From positions 2,418,001 to 2,482,000 of the forward strand of contig NZ_CP118100.1 in NCBI RefSeq assembly GCF_028747645.1: a stretch of DNA of 64,000 nt, written 5' to 3'. The position numbers and the translations under genes are program-made. Below the pieces are notes generated by a model, which saw only the letters and a list, made by a program, of their open reading frames with translations, did no database searches and was not told where the DNA came from. The stretch's first letter is position 1; each line of letters starts with the position of its first letter. Of this stretch, positions 26,213 through 35,993 are shown piece by piece. This DNA comes from Microbacterium esteraromaticum (GTDB lineage: Bacteria > Actinomycetota > Actinomycetes > Actinomycetales > Microbacteriaceae).

Positions 26213-27832
26213 TCACGCGCGTGCGGCGATCGCGACAGCATCCGCTCCGGTCGGCAACGCGCCGAACAGGAACCCTCCCGCGTCATCGCCGAGGCGGGAA
26301 CCGACGAAGCCGTCCGCCACAGCGGACGGCGCGTGCTGCACCAGCAGGGCCCCCTGCAGGGCCAGCGCCAGAGCGCTCGTGAGTGCGCGTGCCCGCCGTT
26401 GGGGAGCATCATCCGCGCCGACTGCGCGCACCAGCGTGCGTGTTCTGTCCAGGTGCGCGTCGAGGCGGGCATCCGCTCCGCGCGCGTTCGAAACCTCCGC
26501 ATCGAACGCGTCGAAGGCCTCAGGCTCGCGACCGAGCGCCCGCAGCACGTCGAGCGCGATCACGTTGCCGGACCCCTCCCACACGGCCAGCACGGGCTGC
26601 TCGCGGTAGCGCATCGCCAGCGGGAAATCCTCGGTGTAGCCGTTGCCGCCCAGGCACTCGAGCGCCTCGGCCGTATGCGCGGGACCGCGCTTGCAGACCC
26701 AGTACTTCATCACCGCCGTACCCAGACGCGCGAAGGCGGAATCCTGCGCGGTCGCGTCCCGGTCGTACGCACGCGCCAGGCGCAGCGCCGCCGCTGTGGC
26801 ACCCTCGGTCTCCAGCTGCAGGTCGGCGATCACCGCCGTCATGGCCGGCTGATCGATCAGGGTGCGGTCGAAAGCCAGGCGGTGTCTGGCGTGCCAAGCC
26901 GCCTCGGCGACGGACTGGCGCATGCCGGCGACCGACCCGAGAATGCAGTCCAGCCGCGTGTGGGTGACCATCTCGATGATGGTCGAGACTCCCCGCCCCT
27001 CCCCACCGATCAGGTGAGCGATCGCACCGTCGTACTCGACCTCGCTGGAGGCGTTGGCGGCATTGCCGAGCTTGTCCTTCAACCGCATGATGCGCATGGC
27101 GTTGCGCGTGTCGTCGTCGAGCAGCCGCGGCACGAGAAAGCACGACAGCCCGCCGGGCGCCTGCGCGAGCACCAGGAAGGCGTCCGACATCGGCGCCGAG
27201 CAGAACCACTTGTGCCCGGTCAGCTCGTACCGGCCGTCACCGATCGGGCGCGCGACCGTGGTGTTGGCCCGAACATCGGACCCGCCCTGCTTCTCGGTCA
27301 TCGCCATACCGAACAGCGCGCTCTGCTTGCCCGGCACGAGCCGGCCGTCATATGACCGCGACAGCAGTCGTGGCATCCACTCCGCGGCGACATGCGGATG
27401 CTGCTCGATCACAGGCACGGCGGAGTGCGTCATCGACACGGGGCATGCGTGTCCGGGTTCGATCTGCGCGTAGAGCATGAAGGTCGCAGCCCGGACGACG
27501 TTGGCGCCGGGGCGCGGCTCGGCGACGGCGCTCGTGTGCGCACCGTCGGCCACAGCCGCCGAGATGATCCGATGGTAGGCGGGGTCGTAGTCGACCTCGT
27601 CGATGCGATGACCCCAGCGGTCGTGGGTGCACAGTTCGGGCTTGTGCCGGTTCGCGCGGCGCGCGTCGTCCTGAAACTGTGCGGTTCCGACGCGGAGTCC
27701 GGTGGCGCGCAGCGCGTCTTCGGCCCAACCGGCGTCGTACCGCGCGACGCCCTCGCCGAGGGCGACGTTGGCGGTGTACTCGTCGAGGTCGACGCGGGGC
27801 GGCGCCTGGTTGAAGACCTGGTGCGTGCTCAT
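26213..27832 (-). CDS. Acyl-CoA dehydrogenase family protein, AidB-like
   Basis: 539 residues from the ATG at 27832, the length of E. coli AidB. Flavin and core motifs are present: MAMTEKQGGSDVRANTT, YELTGHKWFCSAP, HTRLDCILGSVAGMRQ, ECLGGNGYTEDFPLAMRYREQPVLAVWEGSGNVIALDVLRAL. AidB is an FAD protein induced by alkylation damage that binds DNA; a metabolic acyl-CoA role is also possible. Its start overlaps the stop of the TetR gene by 4 bases, so they are an operon. Confidence 0.9.
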   Translation of the reverse strand: MSTHQVFNQAPPRVDLDEYTANVALGEGVARYDAGWAEDALRATGLRVGTAQFQDDARRANRHKPELCTHDRWGHRIDEVDYDPAYHRIISAAVADGAHTSAVAEPRPGANVVRAATFMLYAQIEPGHACPVSMTHSAVPVIEQHPHVAAEWMPRLLSRSYDGRLVPGKQSALFGMAMTEKQGGSDVRANTTVARPIGDGRYELTGHKWFCSAPMSDAFLVLAQAPGGLSCFLVPRLLDDDTRNAMRIMRLKDKLGNAANASSEVEYDGAIAHLIGGEGRGVSTIIEMVTHTRLDCILGSVAGMRQSVAEAAWHARHRLAFDRTLIDQPAMTAVIADLQLETEGATAAALRLARAYDRDATAQDSAFARLGTAVMKYWVCKRGPAHTAEALECLGGNGYTEDFPLAMRYREQPVLAVWEGSGNVIALDVLRALGREPEAFDAFDAEVSNARGADARLDAHLDRTRTLVRAVGADDAPQRRARALTSALALALQGALLVQHAPSAVADGFVGSRLGDDAGGFLFGALPTGADAVAIAARA

Positions 27833-28476
27833 GGCCCCGGCTGCTCGCCCGAGAGACCGTGCGCTGATGAGGGAGGATCGCACCGCGCACCGACGGCGCG
27901 CAGGCACAGCGCGGTGATCGCCTCGACGACGGCATCGGGATCGTCATGCTCGGCGCTCACCGGAGCAAGTGGCCCGGCCAGTGCTTCGCCGATGGCGCCG
28001 ACGAGTCCGGCCGCGGTCAGTCGCGCGTTCTGCAACGGGAACTCACCGCTGCGCACGCCGTCCGTGACGATCTCGGTGAGGATGCCGACGTAGCCGCGAC
28101 GATAGATGAGCCGTTCGTCGTCGACGATGCGGTCGACGGGTTCGGCCAGCAACGCCCACGCGAGTCTGCCACCGCGCAGCGCCCGATCGGCGAACGTCTC
28201 GATGAGCGCGACCAGTCTGCTCGTCGCGTCGGCGCTCGCGACCGCGGTCACGGCCTGGTCGACCGCGGCCATCTCGACACCGGCACAGCGACGGAACACC
28301 TCGGCGAGCACGTCGTCGAGCCCATCCGCATATCGGTAGAGCAGACCGGTGCTCATCCCCGCGCGCGCCGTCACCGCTTTGACGGATGCGGCGCCGAAGC
28401 CGGAATCGCGCACGATCGCGGTCGCCGCTTCGACGAGGTCCTCGCGCCGGCCCGTGCCCCGACGTTGGAATGTCAT
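27829..28476 (-). CDS. TetR family transcriptional regulator
   Basis: 215 residues from ATG 28476; the frame is open further upstream into the TAP hydrolase gene but this start gives a normal TetR N-terminus (RRGTGRREDLVEAATAIVRDSGFGAASVKAVTARAGMSTG, with YRYADGLDDVL as recognition region). Overlaps aidB by 4 bases and probably controls it. Confidence 0.88.
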   Translation of the reverse strand: MTFQRRGTGRREDLVEAATAIVRDSGFGAASVKAVTARAGMSTGLLYRYADGLDDVLAEVFRRCAGVEMAAVDQAVTAVASADATSRLVALIETFADRALRGGRLAWALLAEPVDRIVDDERLIYRRGYVGILTEIVTDGVRSGEFPLQNARLTAAGLVGAIGEALAGPLAPVSAEHDDPDAVVEAITALCLRAVGARCDPPSSAHGLSGEQPGP

Positions 28477-28528
28477 GCGGGTATTGAACCACGGTTCACC
28501 GCGCTCTGACAGCCCTATGACCTCCGGG

Positions 28529-30097
28529 CTACTCGCAGCGCAGACCGTCCTCGGGCACGGTGCCATCGATAAGGAACCCCTCGACCGCGGCGTCGACGCA
28601 CGCGTTGCCCTTGTTGTAGCCCGTGTGCCCCTCGCCGACGCGGGTGACGAGAACGCCGTTCTCGAGCTGGTCGGCGAGCGACTCGGACCACTCGTAAGGA
28701 GTGGCCGGGTCGTTGGTGGTGCCGACCACGACGATCGGCCCCGAACCGGATGCCGCGATCTCGCCGCGCGTACCGGTCGGCGGGTACGGCCAGACCGCAC
28801 ACGGGTCAGGCCCCTCCCAGTACGGTGCGAAGGTCGGCGCCTGCTCGCGGATCCGCTTCATCGCCGCCTCTTCGGCGACGGGATCATCCTCGACCGGATA
28901 GTCCATGCAGTTGTACGCGCGGAACGCCTCAGACGAGTTGTCGAGGTAGACACCGTCGACGTCGCGACTGTTGTAGCTGTCGGCGAGCAGCATCATCACC
29001 GACGGGTCGCCCTGCAGTGCCAGGGTGAGCCCCTGTGTGAGGTACGGCCAGCTCTGCTCGCTGTAGAGCGCCGTAATGACGCCGGTGATCATGGTGTCGA
29101 CCGTCAGCATCCGCCCATCACCGTTGGGCAGGGGCGAGCGCTCGACGCTCGCCAGCAGCGCCTGCAGGTCGGCGGTCGCCTCGTCGACCGTGCCGTTGAA
29201 CGGGCACTCGGCCGTGTCGAGGCAGTCCTGCAGGTACGCGCGCAGCGCCGACTCGAACCCGACAGCCTGAGTGGTTCCCACCTGCAGGCCCGGCACCGCC
29301 GGGTCGATGGCGCCGTCCAGCACGAGGCGCTGAGCCCGCTCGGGGTAGAGCTTGGCGTACGTCGCTCCGAGGAACGTTCCGTACGAGAATCCGAGGTAGT
29401 TCAGGTGGTCGTCGCCGAGCACTCCACGAATGAGGTCCATATCGCGAGCGGAGTTGACCGTGGTGATGTGGGGCAGGATGCCGTCGCTGTTCGCCTCGCA
29501 CGCGTCGGCGAACTCGGCGTTGCGGGCCGTGACCTCGTCCTCCCACTCCGGTGTTCCGCGCTCGGCGGTCAGGACACCGTAGTTGTACTCATCCATCTCG
29601 GCGTCGTCCAGGCACCGCACGGCCGTCGAACGACCGACGCCGCGCGGGTCGAAGCCGATCACGTCGAAGCTCTCGATCAACTCGGGGCCCACCGCGTACT
29701 CGAGCGAGTCGGCGACGAAGTCATAGCCGCTGCCGCCGGGGCCACCGGGGTTGATCAGCAGCGAGCCCTGGAACTCGCCCGTCGCCTGATGACGCACCAG
29801 CGCGAGCGAGATCTCACCGTCGCCCGGGTTGTCCCAGTCCAGCGGCGCGGTGACCTCGGTGCAGTCGAAGCGCGCACCGCACGATTCCCACACGATCTCC
29901 TGCGAATAGAACGGCACCAGTTCGGGCGCGATGCCCGCGGTGTCGGGTGCGCGCGTCTCAGAGGCCTGCATCTCGGGGATCTGCGCGTAGAGGCATCCGG
30001 AGAGGGCGAGGGACGCCACCGCGAGCCCGGAGACGACAGCGACAAGACGACGCACGCGACCCGATCGGGGTGCGCGGGGTTCGGTTGGGTGGTTCAC
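28529..30097 (-). CDS. Secreted alpha/beta hydrolase lipoprotein (TAP/SlpD-like peptidase)
   Basis: 522 residues. Lipoprotein signal with lipobox LALSGC (Cys35). Oxyanion region NPGGPGGSGYDF, nucleophile in LGFSYGTFLGATYA, and C-terminal TAP-like domain ending with GEGHTGYNKGNACVD (catalytic His and a cysteine). This is the actinomycete tripeptidyl aminopeptidase-like family that trims peptides outside the cell. Overlaps the holB stop by 4 bases, an arrangement kept in many actinomycetes. Confidence 0.9.
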   Translation of the reverse strand: MNHPTEPRAPRSGRVRRLVAVVSGLAVASLALSGCLYAQIPEMQASETRAPDTAGIAPELVPFYSQEIVWESCGARFDCTEVTAPLDWDNPGDGEISLALVRHQATGEFQGSLLINPGGPGGSGYDFVADSLEYAVGPELIESFDVIGFDPRGVGRSTAVRCLDDAEMDEYNYGVLTAERGTPEWEDEVTARNAEFADACEANSDGILPHITTVNSARDMDLIRGVLGDDHLNYLGFSYGTFLGATYAKLYPERAQRLVLDGAIDPAVPGLQVGTTQAVGFESALRAYLQDCLDTAECPFNGTVDEATADLQALLASVERSPLPNGDGRMLTVDTMITGVITALYSEQSWPYLTQGLTLALQGDPSVMMLLADSYNSRDVDGVYLDNSSEAFRAYNCMDYPVEDDPVAEEAAMKRIREQAPTFAPYWEGPDPCAVWPYPPTGTRGEIAASGSGPIVVVGTTNDPATPYEWSESLADQLENGVLVTRVGEGHTGYNKGNACVDAAVEGFLIDGTVPEDGLRCE

Positions 30098-31251
30098 GGG
30101 GTCCTTCCGCTGGCGACGGTGACGAACAGGCTCTCCAGGGCGAGCAACGGGGCGACATTGCGCTCCAACGACTCCCGCGTCTCGGCGATCGCGTCGAGCA
30201 CCACGAGAGTGCGCTGCACCGGCCAGGCAGCAGCGACGGCTTCGAGCTCGGCGAGCAGTTCGGCGTTGATCAGCCCCTCGCGACGCCCGAACTGCAGCAT
30301 GACGACGTCGCGGTACATCGACTGCAGGTCGGTGAGCACCCGGTCGATACCGTCGCGCAGGCTGCGTGTGGCCCGCTTCTTCTGCTCGTCCTCCAGCGCC
30401 GAGATCTGCGATCGCAACGCGGGCGGCACGGCCTGCCCCTCGGCGACACCGACCATGCGCAGCAGTGCGGTGCGTTCGGCAGCATCCCGCTCGGCGGTGA
30501 GCGACTTCGCGTCCTCGGTGGCCGCCTGAATGATGCGCCCGGCTACCTCGACGGCGGTGCCGACGCCCCGCACGCCGAGCACGGCGCGCAGGCTCTCGTC
30601 GCGTCGACGTCGGGCATCGTCGTTGCCGGCCAGCCGCTGCGCCATGCCGATGTGACGCTGGGCATGCCGAGCCGCCTGTTCGGCGACGACGTCCTCAGCC
30701 CCCGTGCGCGCCGAGATCAGACGCGCGACGTCCGCCACATCGGGCTCGCGCAACCGCAGTGCACGCACGCGCGAGCGGATCGTGGGCAGCAGGTCTGCCT
30801 CGCTGGGCGCACACAGCACCCAAACCGTCTGCTCGGGCGGCTCTTCCAGGGCCTTCAGCAGCACGTTCGAGGTGCGTTCGACCATGCGGTCGGCGTCTTC
30901 GACGACGATCACGCGATATCGCCCGGCCGATGGCGCGAAGTATGACCGTTCCACGAGCGCGCGAGCCTCTTTGATCGTGATGATCACCTTGTCGGTGCGC
31001 AGCGCGGTGACATCGGGATGCGTTCCGGCGAGCACCTGCCGCATCGTGGCCTCGTCTTCAGGGCCCGCGGCGATCAGCGCCGCCGCGAAGGCATAGGCGA
31101 GCGTCGAGCGCCCCGACCCCGGCGGACCGGTGATCAGCCACGCGTGCGACAGCGCGGCCGGGTCGGCTGCTGCCTGACGCAGCGTCTGCACCGCAGCTTC
31201 CTGCCCCCAGACATCCGACCACGGAAACGGGGCGGTCGAGACGGTGGTCAT
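30094..31251 (-). CDS. holB: DNA polymerase III subunit delta'
   Basis: 385 residues from ATG 31251. AAA+ domain with Walker A-like GPPGSGRSTLA, sensor and arm motifs VVEDADRMVERTSNVLLKALEEPPEQTVWVLCAPS and LPTIRSRVRALRLREP. Part of the clamp loader. Lacks the classical zinc cysteine quartet, as expected for delta' proteins of actinomycetes with a shortened loop. TAGGCT (31259-31264) is 7 bases before the ATG, so it is probably transcribed from its own leaderless promoter as well as with tmk. Confidence 0.92.
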   Translation of the reverse strand: MTTVSTAPFPWSDVWGQEAAVQTLRQAAADPAALSHAWLITGPPGSGRSTLAYAFAAALIAAGPEDEATMRQVLAGTHPDVTALRTDKVIITIKEARALVERSYFAPSAGRYRVIVVEDADRMVERTSNVLLKALEEPPEQTVWVLCAPSEADLLPTIRSRVRALRLREPDVADVARLISARTGAEDVVAEQAARHAQRHIGMAQRLAGNDDARRRRDESLRAVLGVRGVGTAVEVAGRIIQAATEDAKSLTAERDAAERTALLRMVGVAEGQAVPPALRSQISALEDEQKKRATRSLRDGIDRVLTDLQSMYRDVVMLQFGRREGLINAELLAELEAVAAAWPVQRTLVVLDAIAETRESLERNVAPLLALESLFVTVASGRTP

Positions 31252-31298
31252 GCTCTCCAGCCTAACGGCGTGCCCGACATCGGCTGCTGTACGCGACG

Positions 31299-31922
31299 TC
31301 AGAGCAGGCGCGCGAGGCGCGCACGCACGACGACGGCGATGTCCTCGGGATCGGCCGTCGCGTCGACCACCAGGAACCGCTGAGGCTCGGCGGCGGCAAG
31401 AGCGAGGAACGCTTCGCGGACACGCGTGTGGAACTCCTCCTTCTCCGCCTCCAGGCGGTCGAAGGGCTTGTCGTCGGCATCCAATCGCTTCCGCGCCAGC
31501 GACGGATCGATATCGAGCAGAACGGTCAGGTCGGGCAGCGCGCCTTCGGTGGCCCACAGCGAGAGCTCGCGCACCTCGCCCGCATCGAGCACTCGGCCCG
31601 CTCCCTGATAGGCGACGGACGAGTCGAGGTAGCGATCCTGCACGACCACGTCGCCCCGCTGCAACGCCGGCCGGACGACTGTCGCGACGTGGTGCGCCCG
31701 GTCGGCCGCATAGAGCAGCGCCTCGGCGCGCGGCGCGATATCACCACGGTGATGCAGGACGATGTCGCGAATGAGCACCCCGACCTCGGAGCCGCCGGGT
31801 TCCCGCGTGCGCAACACGGTTCGCCCCTGCGCGTCGAGCCACGAACCCAGCAGCGCGGCCTGCGTCGACTTGCCGGAGCCGTCGCCGCCCTCGAAGGTGA
31901 CCCAGACGCCCGCTGAGCTCAC
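31299..31922 (-). CDS. tmk: Thymidylate kinase
   Basis: 207 residues. P-loop FEGGDGSGKSTQAALL (residues 10-25), DR(Y) motif VVQDRYLDSSVAYQG and LID region RKRLDADDKPFDRLEAE. Phosphorylates dTMP to dTDP. Overlaps topA by 4 bases; topA-tmk-holB is the normal actinobacterial order. Confidence 0.95.
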   Translation of the reverse strand: MSSAGVWVTFEGGDGSGKSTQAALLGSWLDAQGRTVLRTREPGGSEVGVLIRDIVLHHRGDIAPRAEALLYAADRAHHVATVVRPALQRGDVVVQDRYLDSSVAYQGAGRVLDAGEVRELSLWATEGALPDLTVLLDIDPSLARKRLDADDKPFDRLEAEKEEFHTRVREAFLALAAAEPQRFLVVDATADPEDIAVVVRARLARLL

Positions 31923-34732
31923 GAACTCGCCTTGGCCTGCGCGGCCTTGATGCGGTTCGCCGCACGCGTGGCGGCTGCCTTCTTGGCGGCGGCGGAGCGA
32001 GCCGCAGCCTTCTCCTCATCCGTCTTGGCCGCTGCTTTCTTGGCAGGGGTCTTCTTGGCAGGGGCCTTCTTGGCCGGGGCCTTCTTGCCGCGCTTGGGCG
32101 CGGGGCCCTTTGCGCGCTTGTCGGCGAGCATCTGCACGGCGATCTCGAAGGTGATGTCGTCCGGAGTCTGACCGCGCGGGATGGTGACGTTCGTCTCGCC
32201 GTCGGTCACGTACGGGCCGAAGCGCCCATCACGCACGCGGATCGGCTTACCGCTGACGGGGTCGGCGTCGAACTCGGCGAGCGCGCTCGACGCCTTGCGG
32301 GCGCCGTACTTCGGCTGCGCATACAGCTCGAGCGCCTGCTCCAGCGTGACGTCGAAGATCTGCGCCTCGCTCTCGAGCGAACGCGAATCCGTGCCCTTCT
32401 TCAAGTACGGGCCGAAACGGCCGTTCTGGGCCGTGATCTCGTCGCCCGACTCGGGATCGACACCCACGACGCGCGGCAGGCTCAGCAACTTCAGCGCGGC
32501 ATCGAGGTCGATGGTCTCGACCGACATCGAGCGGAACAGCGATGCCGTGCGCGGCTTGGGCGCATCCTTCTTGGTCTTCTTCGCCTTGGGCGCTTCGACG
32601 ACCTCGCCCGTGGCCGCGTCAACGGCGTCCTCGTCGGAGACCGGGTCGTTCTCCTGAACGTAGGGCCCGAACCGACCGTCCTTGACGACGATGATCTTGC
32701 CGTTCTCGGGGTTCTCGCCCAGCACGCGGTCGCCCGCGACCGGCGCGTCGATCAGCTCCTGAGCCTTCTCGGCGGTCAGCTCATCGGGCGCGAGATCCTC
32801 GGGAACGTTGACGATACGGGGCTTCGCCTCGGGGTCGGCGGGGTCGGTCACCTCGAGGTACGGGCCGTACTTGCCGAAGCGCAACGTCGCGGTGTCGGTG
32901 ATCGGGGTGGAGTTCAGCGCCCGTGCATCGATCTCGCCGAGGTTGTCGACGACCTGCCGCAGTCCGACCTGCGAATCCGATCCGTAATAGAACGAGCGCA
33001 GCCACTCGACGCGATTCTGCTCGCCACGGGCGATCGCATCGAGATCGTCTTCGAGTGCCGCCGTGAAGTCGTAGTCGATCAGGTCGGCGAAGTGCTGCTC
33101 GAGCAGACGCACGACGCTGAAGGCGAGCCACGTGGGCACCAGCGCCTGACCGCGCTTCGAGGCGTAGCCGCGATCGATGACCGTACCGATGGTGCTGGCG
33201 AACGTCGACGGACGGCCGATGCCGTGCTCTTCGAGTGCCTTCACCAGCGACGCCTCGGTGTAGCGGGGCTTCGGCGTGGTGCGGTGGCCCTTGGCGGTAG
33301 CATCCGACATCGCCACCTCGTCGCCGACGGCGACGGCGGGCAGCGACTGCTCATCGGCCTTGTCCTGGGCGTTACGCTTCTCGTCGAGTCCCTCTTCGTA
33401 CGCCTCGAGGAACCCACGGAACGTGTACACGGTGCCCGAGGCGGTGAACTCGGCGGTCTGCCCGTCGGCGTCGACCTCGAGCGTGACCGTGGTCGTCTCG
33501 TACTTGGCATCCGACATCTGGCTGGCGACGGTGCGCTTCCAGATCAGGTCGTACAGCTTCTGCTCGTCGCGGTCGAGTCCGGATGCCACCGACGAGGGCG
33601 TACGGAACGTGTCGCCCGAGGGGCGGATCGCCTCGTGCGCCTCCTGCGCGTTCTTGCTCTTGGACTTGTACACGCGGGGCTTCAGCGGCACGGCCGCGTC
33701 GCCGTACAGGGCGACGGCCTGGCTGCGGGCGGCCTGCGTCGCCTGCGCGCTCAGCGCCACCGAGTCGGTACGCATATAGGTGATGTACCCCTTCTCGTAC
33801 AGACGCTGCGCGACGCCCATGGCGTGCTTGGCGCTCATCGAGAGCTTGCGACCGGCCTCCTGCTGCATCGTCGAGGTGGTGAACGGGGCGTAGGGGCTGC
33901 GGGTTCCGGGCTTGGCCTCGACCTTGCTGACGGTCGCCGATGCGGCGGCGTCGACCGCCTCTGCGAGCGCGGTCGCCTGCTGCTCGGTGAGCACGACGAC
34001 GGCCTTCTTGAGCTTGCCGGTGTCGTCGAAGTCGGTACCGCGTGCCAGCTGTCCGCCGTCGACGCGCACCAGGCGCGTGCGGAACGACTTGCCGGTTGCG
34101 GCGGCGTCGGCCTCGACGTCCCAGTACTCGGCCGACACGAAGGCCATGCGCTCACGTTCGCGCTCGACGATCATGCGGGTGGCGGCCGACTGCACGCGGC
34201 CCGCCGAGAGACCGGACTTGACCTTGTACCAGAGCACGGGCGAGACATCCCAGCCGTACAGACGGTCGAGGATGCGGCGGGTCTCTTGCGCATCGACCAG
34301 CGCGATGTCGAGCTCACGGGTGTTGCCGACGGCCGCCTGGATGGCGTCCTTGGTGATCTCGTGGAACACCATGCGCTTGACGGGCACCTTGGGCTTGAGC
34401 GTCTCGAGCAGGTGCCAGGCGATCGCCTCGCCCTCGCGGTCTTCATCTGTGGCGAGCAGCACCTCGTCGGCGCCCTTGAGCGCGCGGCGCAGTTCGGCGA
34501 CCGTCTTCGTCTTGCGGTCAGAGACCACGTAGAAGGGGTCGAAGTCGTTCTCGACGTCGATCGAGTACTTCCCGTACGCCTTCTTCTGGTCGGCGGGGAT
34601 GTCCTTCTTGTCGGCCAGATCACGGATGTGGCCGACCGAGCTGAGCACCTCGTAGCCATCACCGAGGTAGCCCTGGATCGATCGCATCTTCGTCGGGGAC
34701 TCGACGATGACGAGCTTCTTGCCTTCAGCCAA
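31919..34732 (-). CDS. topA: DNA topoisomerase I
   Basis: 937 residues from a TTG at 34732, with aaagga 7 bases upstream; an ATG further 5' gives a non-homologous extension. Toprim domain opens [18 protein letters not shown]; catalytic tyrosine in [12 protein letters not shown]. The C-terminal part has four [13 protein letters not shown] repeats instead of zinc fingers, then a Lys/Ala-rich tail of about 70 residues, as in other actinobacterial TopA proteins, which aids DNA binding and processivity. Confidence 0.95.
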   Translation of the reverse strand: MAEGKKLVIVESPTKMRSIQGYLGDGYEVLSSVGHIRDLADKKDIPADQKKAYGKYSIDVENDFDPFYVVSDRKTKTVAELRRALKGADEVLLATDEDREGEAIAWHLLETLKPKVPVKRMVFHEITKDAIQAAVGNTRELDIALVDAQETRRILDRLYGWDVSPVLWYKVKSGLSAGRVQSAATRMIVERERERMAFVSAEYWDVEADAAATGKSFRTRLVRVDGGQLARGTDFDDTGKLKKAVVVLTEQQATALAEAVDAAASATVSKVEAKPGTRSPYAPFTTSTMQQEAGRKLSMSAKHAMGVAQRLYEKGYITYMRTDSVALSAQATQAARSQAVALYGDAAVPLKPRVYKSKSKNAQEAHEAIRPSGDTFRTPSSVASGLDRDEQKLYDLIWKRTVASQMSDAKYETTTVTLEVDADGQTAEFTASGTVYTFRGFLEAYEEGLDEKRNAQDKADEQSLPAVAVGDEVAMSDATAKGHRTTPKPRYTEASLVKALEEHGIGRPSTFASTIGTVIDRGYASKRGQALVPTWLAFSVVRLLEQHFADLIDYDFTAALEDDLDAIARGEQNRVEWLRSFYYGSDSQVGLRQVVDNLGEIDARALNSTPITDTATLRFGKYGPYLEVTDPADPEAKPRIVNVPEDLAPDELTAEKAQELIDAPVAGDRVLGENPENGKIIVVKDGRFGPYVQENDPVSDEDAVDAATGEVVEAPKAKKTKKDAPKPRTASLFRSMSVETIDLDAALKLLSLPRVVGVDPESGDEITAQNGRFGPYLKKGTDSRSLESEAQIFDVTLEQALELYAQPKYGARKASSALAEFDADPVSGKPIRVRDGRFGPYVTDGETNVTIPRGQTPDDITFEIAVQMLADKRAKGPAPKRGKKAPAKKAPAKKTPAKKAAAKTDEEKAAARSAAAKKAAATRAANRIKAAQAKASS

Positions 34733-34979
34733 GGGTGCGTCCTTTCTTCGAAGCACACCATACACACCGCATTCCCGGCGTGAGCCGAGAGTACCGATGA
34801 CCGAATTCATCGGAAAGGGGTATGCGTTAAGAGGGGTTCGTCGTCACGTTCTCCGCGTGTGCCCGCACGGGCTAGCGAGACGGCAACGACACCAGCGTAC
34901 GCGGAACCGGCCCTGTCCGTCGCCGGACGACGGCGCCGATCGTCACCGGGAGCGGCCGAGGCCGCGCCCGGTGACGGTC

Positions 34980-35993
34980 TCAACCCGCCATCTGGTCCGC
35001 CGTCGGAAGGATCTGCCGCAGCAGGTCATCGACGGTCACCACACCGATGAGCTCGGCCTGGGAGACGACGACCGCGAACTGCGCACGAGCGGCGCGCATA
35101 CGGGTCAGAGCGTCGTATGCGGAGTCATCGGGCGCGAGCACCAGGGGCACACGGGCGATCTGCGCCACCGGCGTGTCGGAGGCGACCCCGAGGGTGTCGC
35201 GCACGTGCGCGACACGGCAGTCCGCGCCCGTTCCGACGAGGATGCGCAGATGCGTGGATACTTCAGCCGCGGCCTGCACGTCGGCGGCCGTGGCATTCTC
35301 AGCCACTGCCGTCGGTCGTCGATCGGTGCGCACGATATCTCCCACGGTCGATGACCCCAGGGTGATGGCGCGCACGATCGGGCGCGAGTACTGCTCCTCG
35401 AGAGCGCCGGCGGCGCGCGAGTGCGCGACGAGTTCGCGGATGGTGTCGGCGTCCTGCCCGCCCACCGCGGCCTTCTCGACCGGTTCGACGCCGGATGCCC
35501 GCACGAGCCGGTTCGCGATGTGGTTGATCCACAGCAGGAAGGGGCGCAGCGGCCACGTCATCGCGCGGGCGGCGAGCGCGGTCGACTTCGCAGCGGTCTC
35601 GGGGTGCGCGATCGCCCATGACTTCGGCGCCATCTCACCGATGACGAGGTGCAGGAAGGTGACGATCACCAGGGCGATCATGAACGCGATGATGTCGGCG
35701 GCGACCGCCGGCACGTTCCACTGCACCAGCACCGGCGCCAACGCGTAGTCGATAGCCGGCTTGGTGATCGCGCCGAGCAGGAACGTACAGGCGGTGATGC
35801 CCAGCTGGGCGAACGCGAGCATGACGGTCAGCTCGTTGACGCTGCGCAGCGCAGCACGGGCCGAGGCGCTGTGCTCGGCCTCCTCTTCGAGCCGATGACG
35901 GCGCGCGGCGAGCAGCGCGAACTCGACGATGACGAAGAACGCACTCGCCACGATCAGAGCGATCGTGATGATCGTGACCATCCACCAACTCAT
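34980..35993 (-). CDS. CNNM/CBS-domain membrane protein (hemolysin/CorC-like), short form
   Basis: 337 residues. DUF21/CNNM membrane domain with three helices (about 1-180), including the conserved EFALLAARRHRLE and GEMAPKSWAIAHPE segments, then two CBS domains. No C-terminal CorC/HlyC domain. Family members transport or regulate Mg/Co. Overlaps the next gene by 4 bases, so the two are co-translated and may form a heteromer. Confidence 0.88.
   Translation of the reverse strand: MSWWMVTIITIALIVASAFFVIVEFALLAARRHRLEEEAEHSASARAALRSVNELTVMLAFAQLGITACTFLLGAITKPAIDYALAPVLVQWNVPAVAADIIAFMIALVIVTFLHLVIGEMAPKSWAIAHPETAAKSTALAARAMTWPLRPFLLWINHIANRLVRASGVEPVEKAAVGGQDADTIRELVAHSRAAGALEEQYSRPIVRAITLGSSTVGDIVRTDRRPTAVAENATAADVQAAAEVSTHLRILVGTGADCRVAHVRDTLGVASDTPVAQIARVPLVLAPDDSAYDALTRMRAARAQFAVVVSQAELIGVVTVDDLLRQILPTADQMAG

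Noticed and set aside
33092..34783. 563-codon plus-strand frame opposite topA
   Set aside because: Antisense shadow of a highly conserved gene; no recognisable domain.
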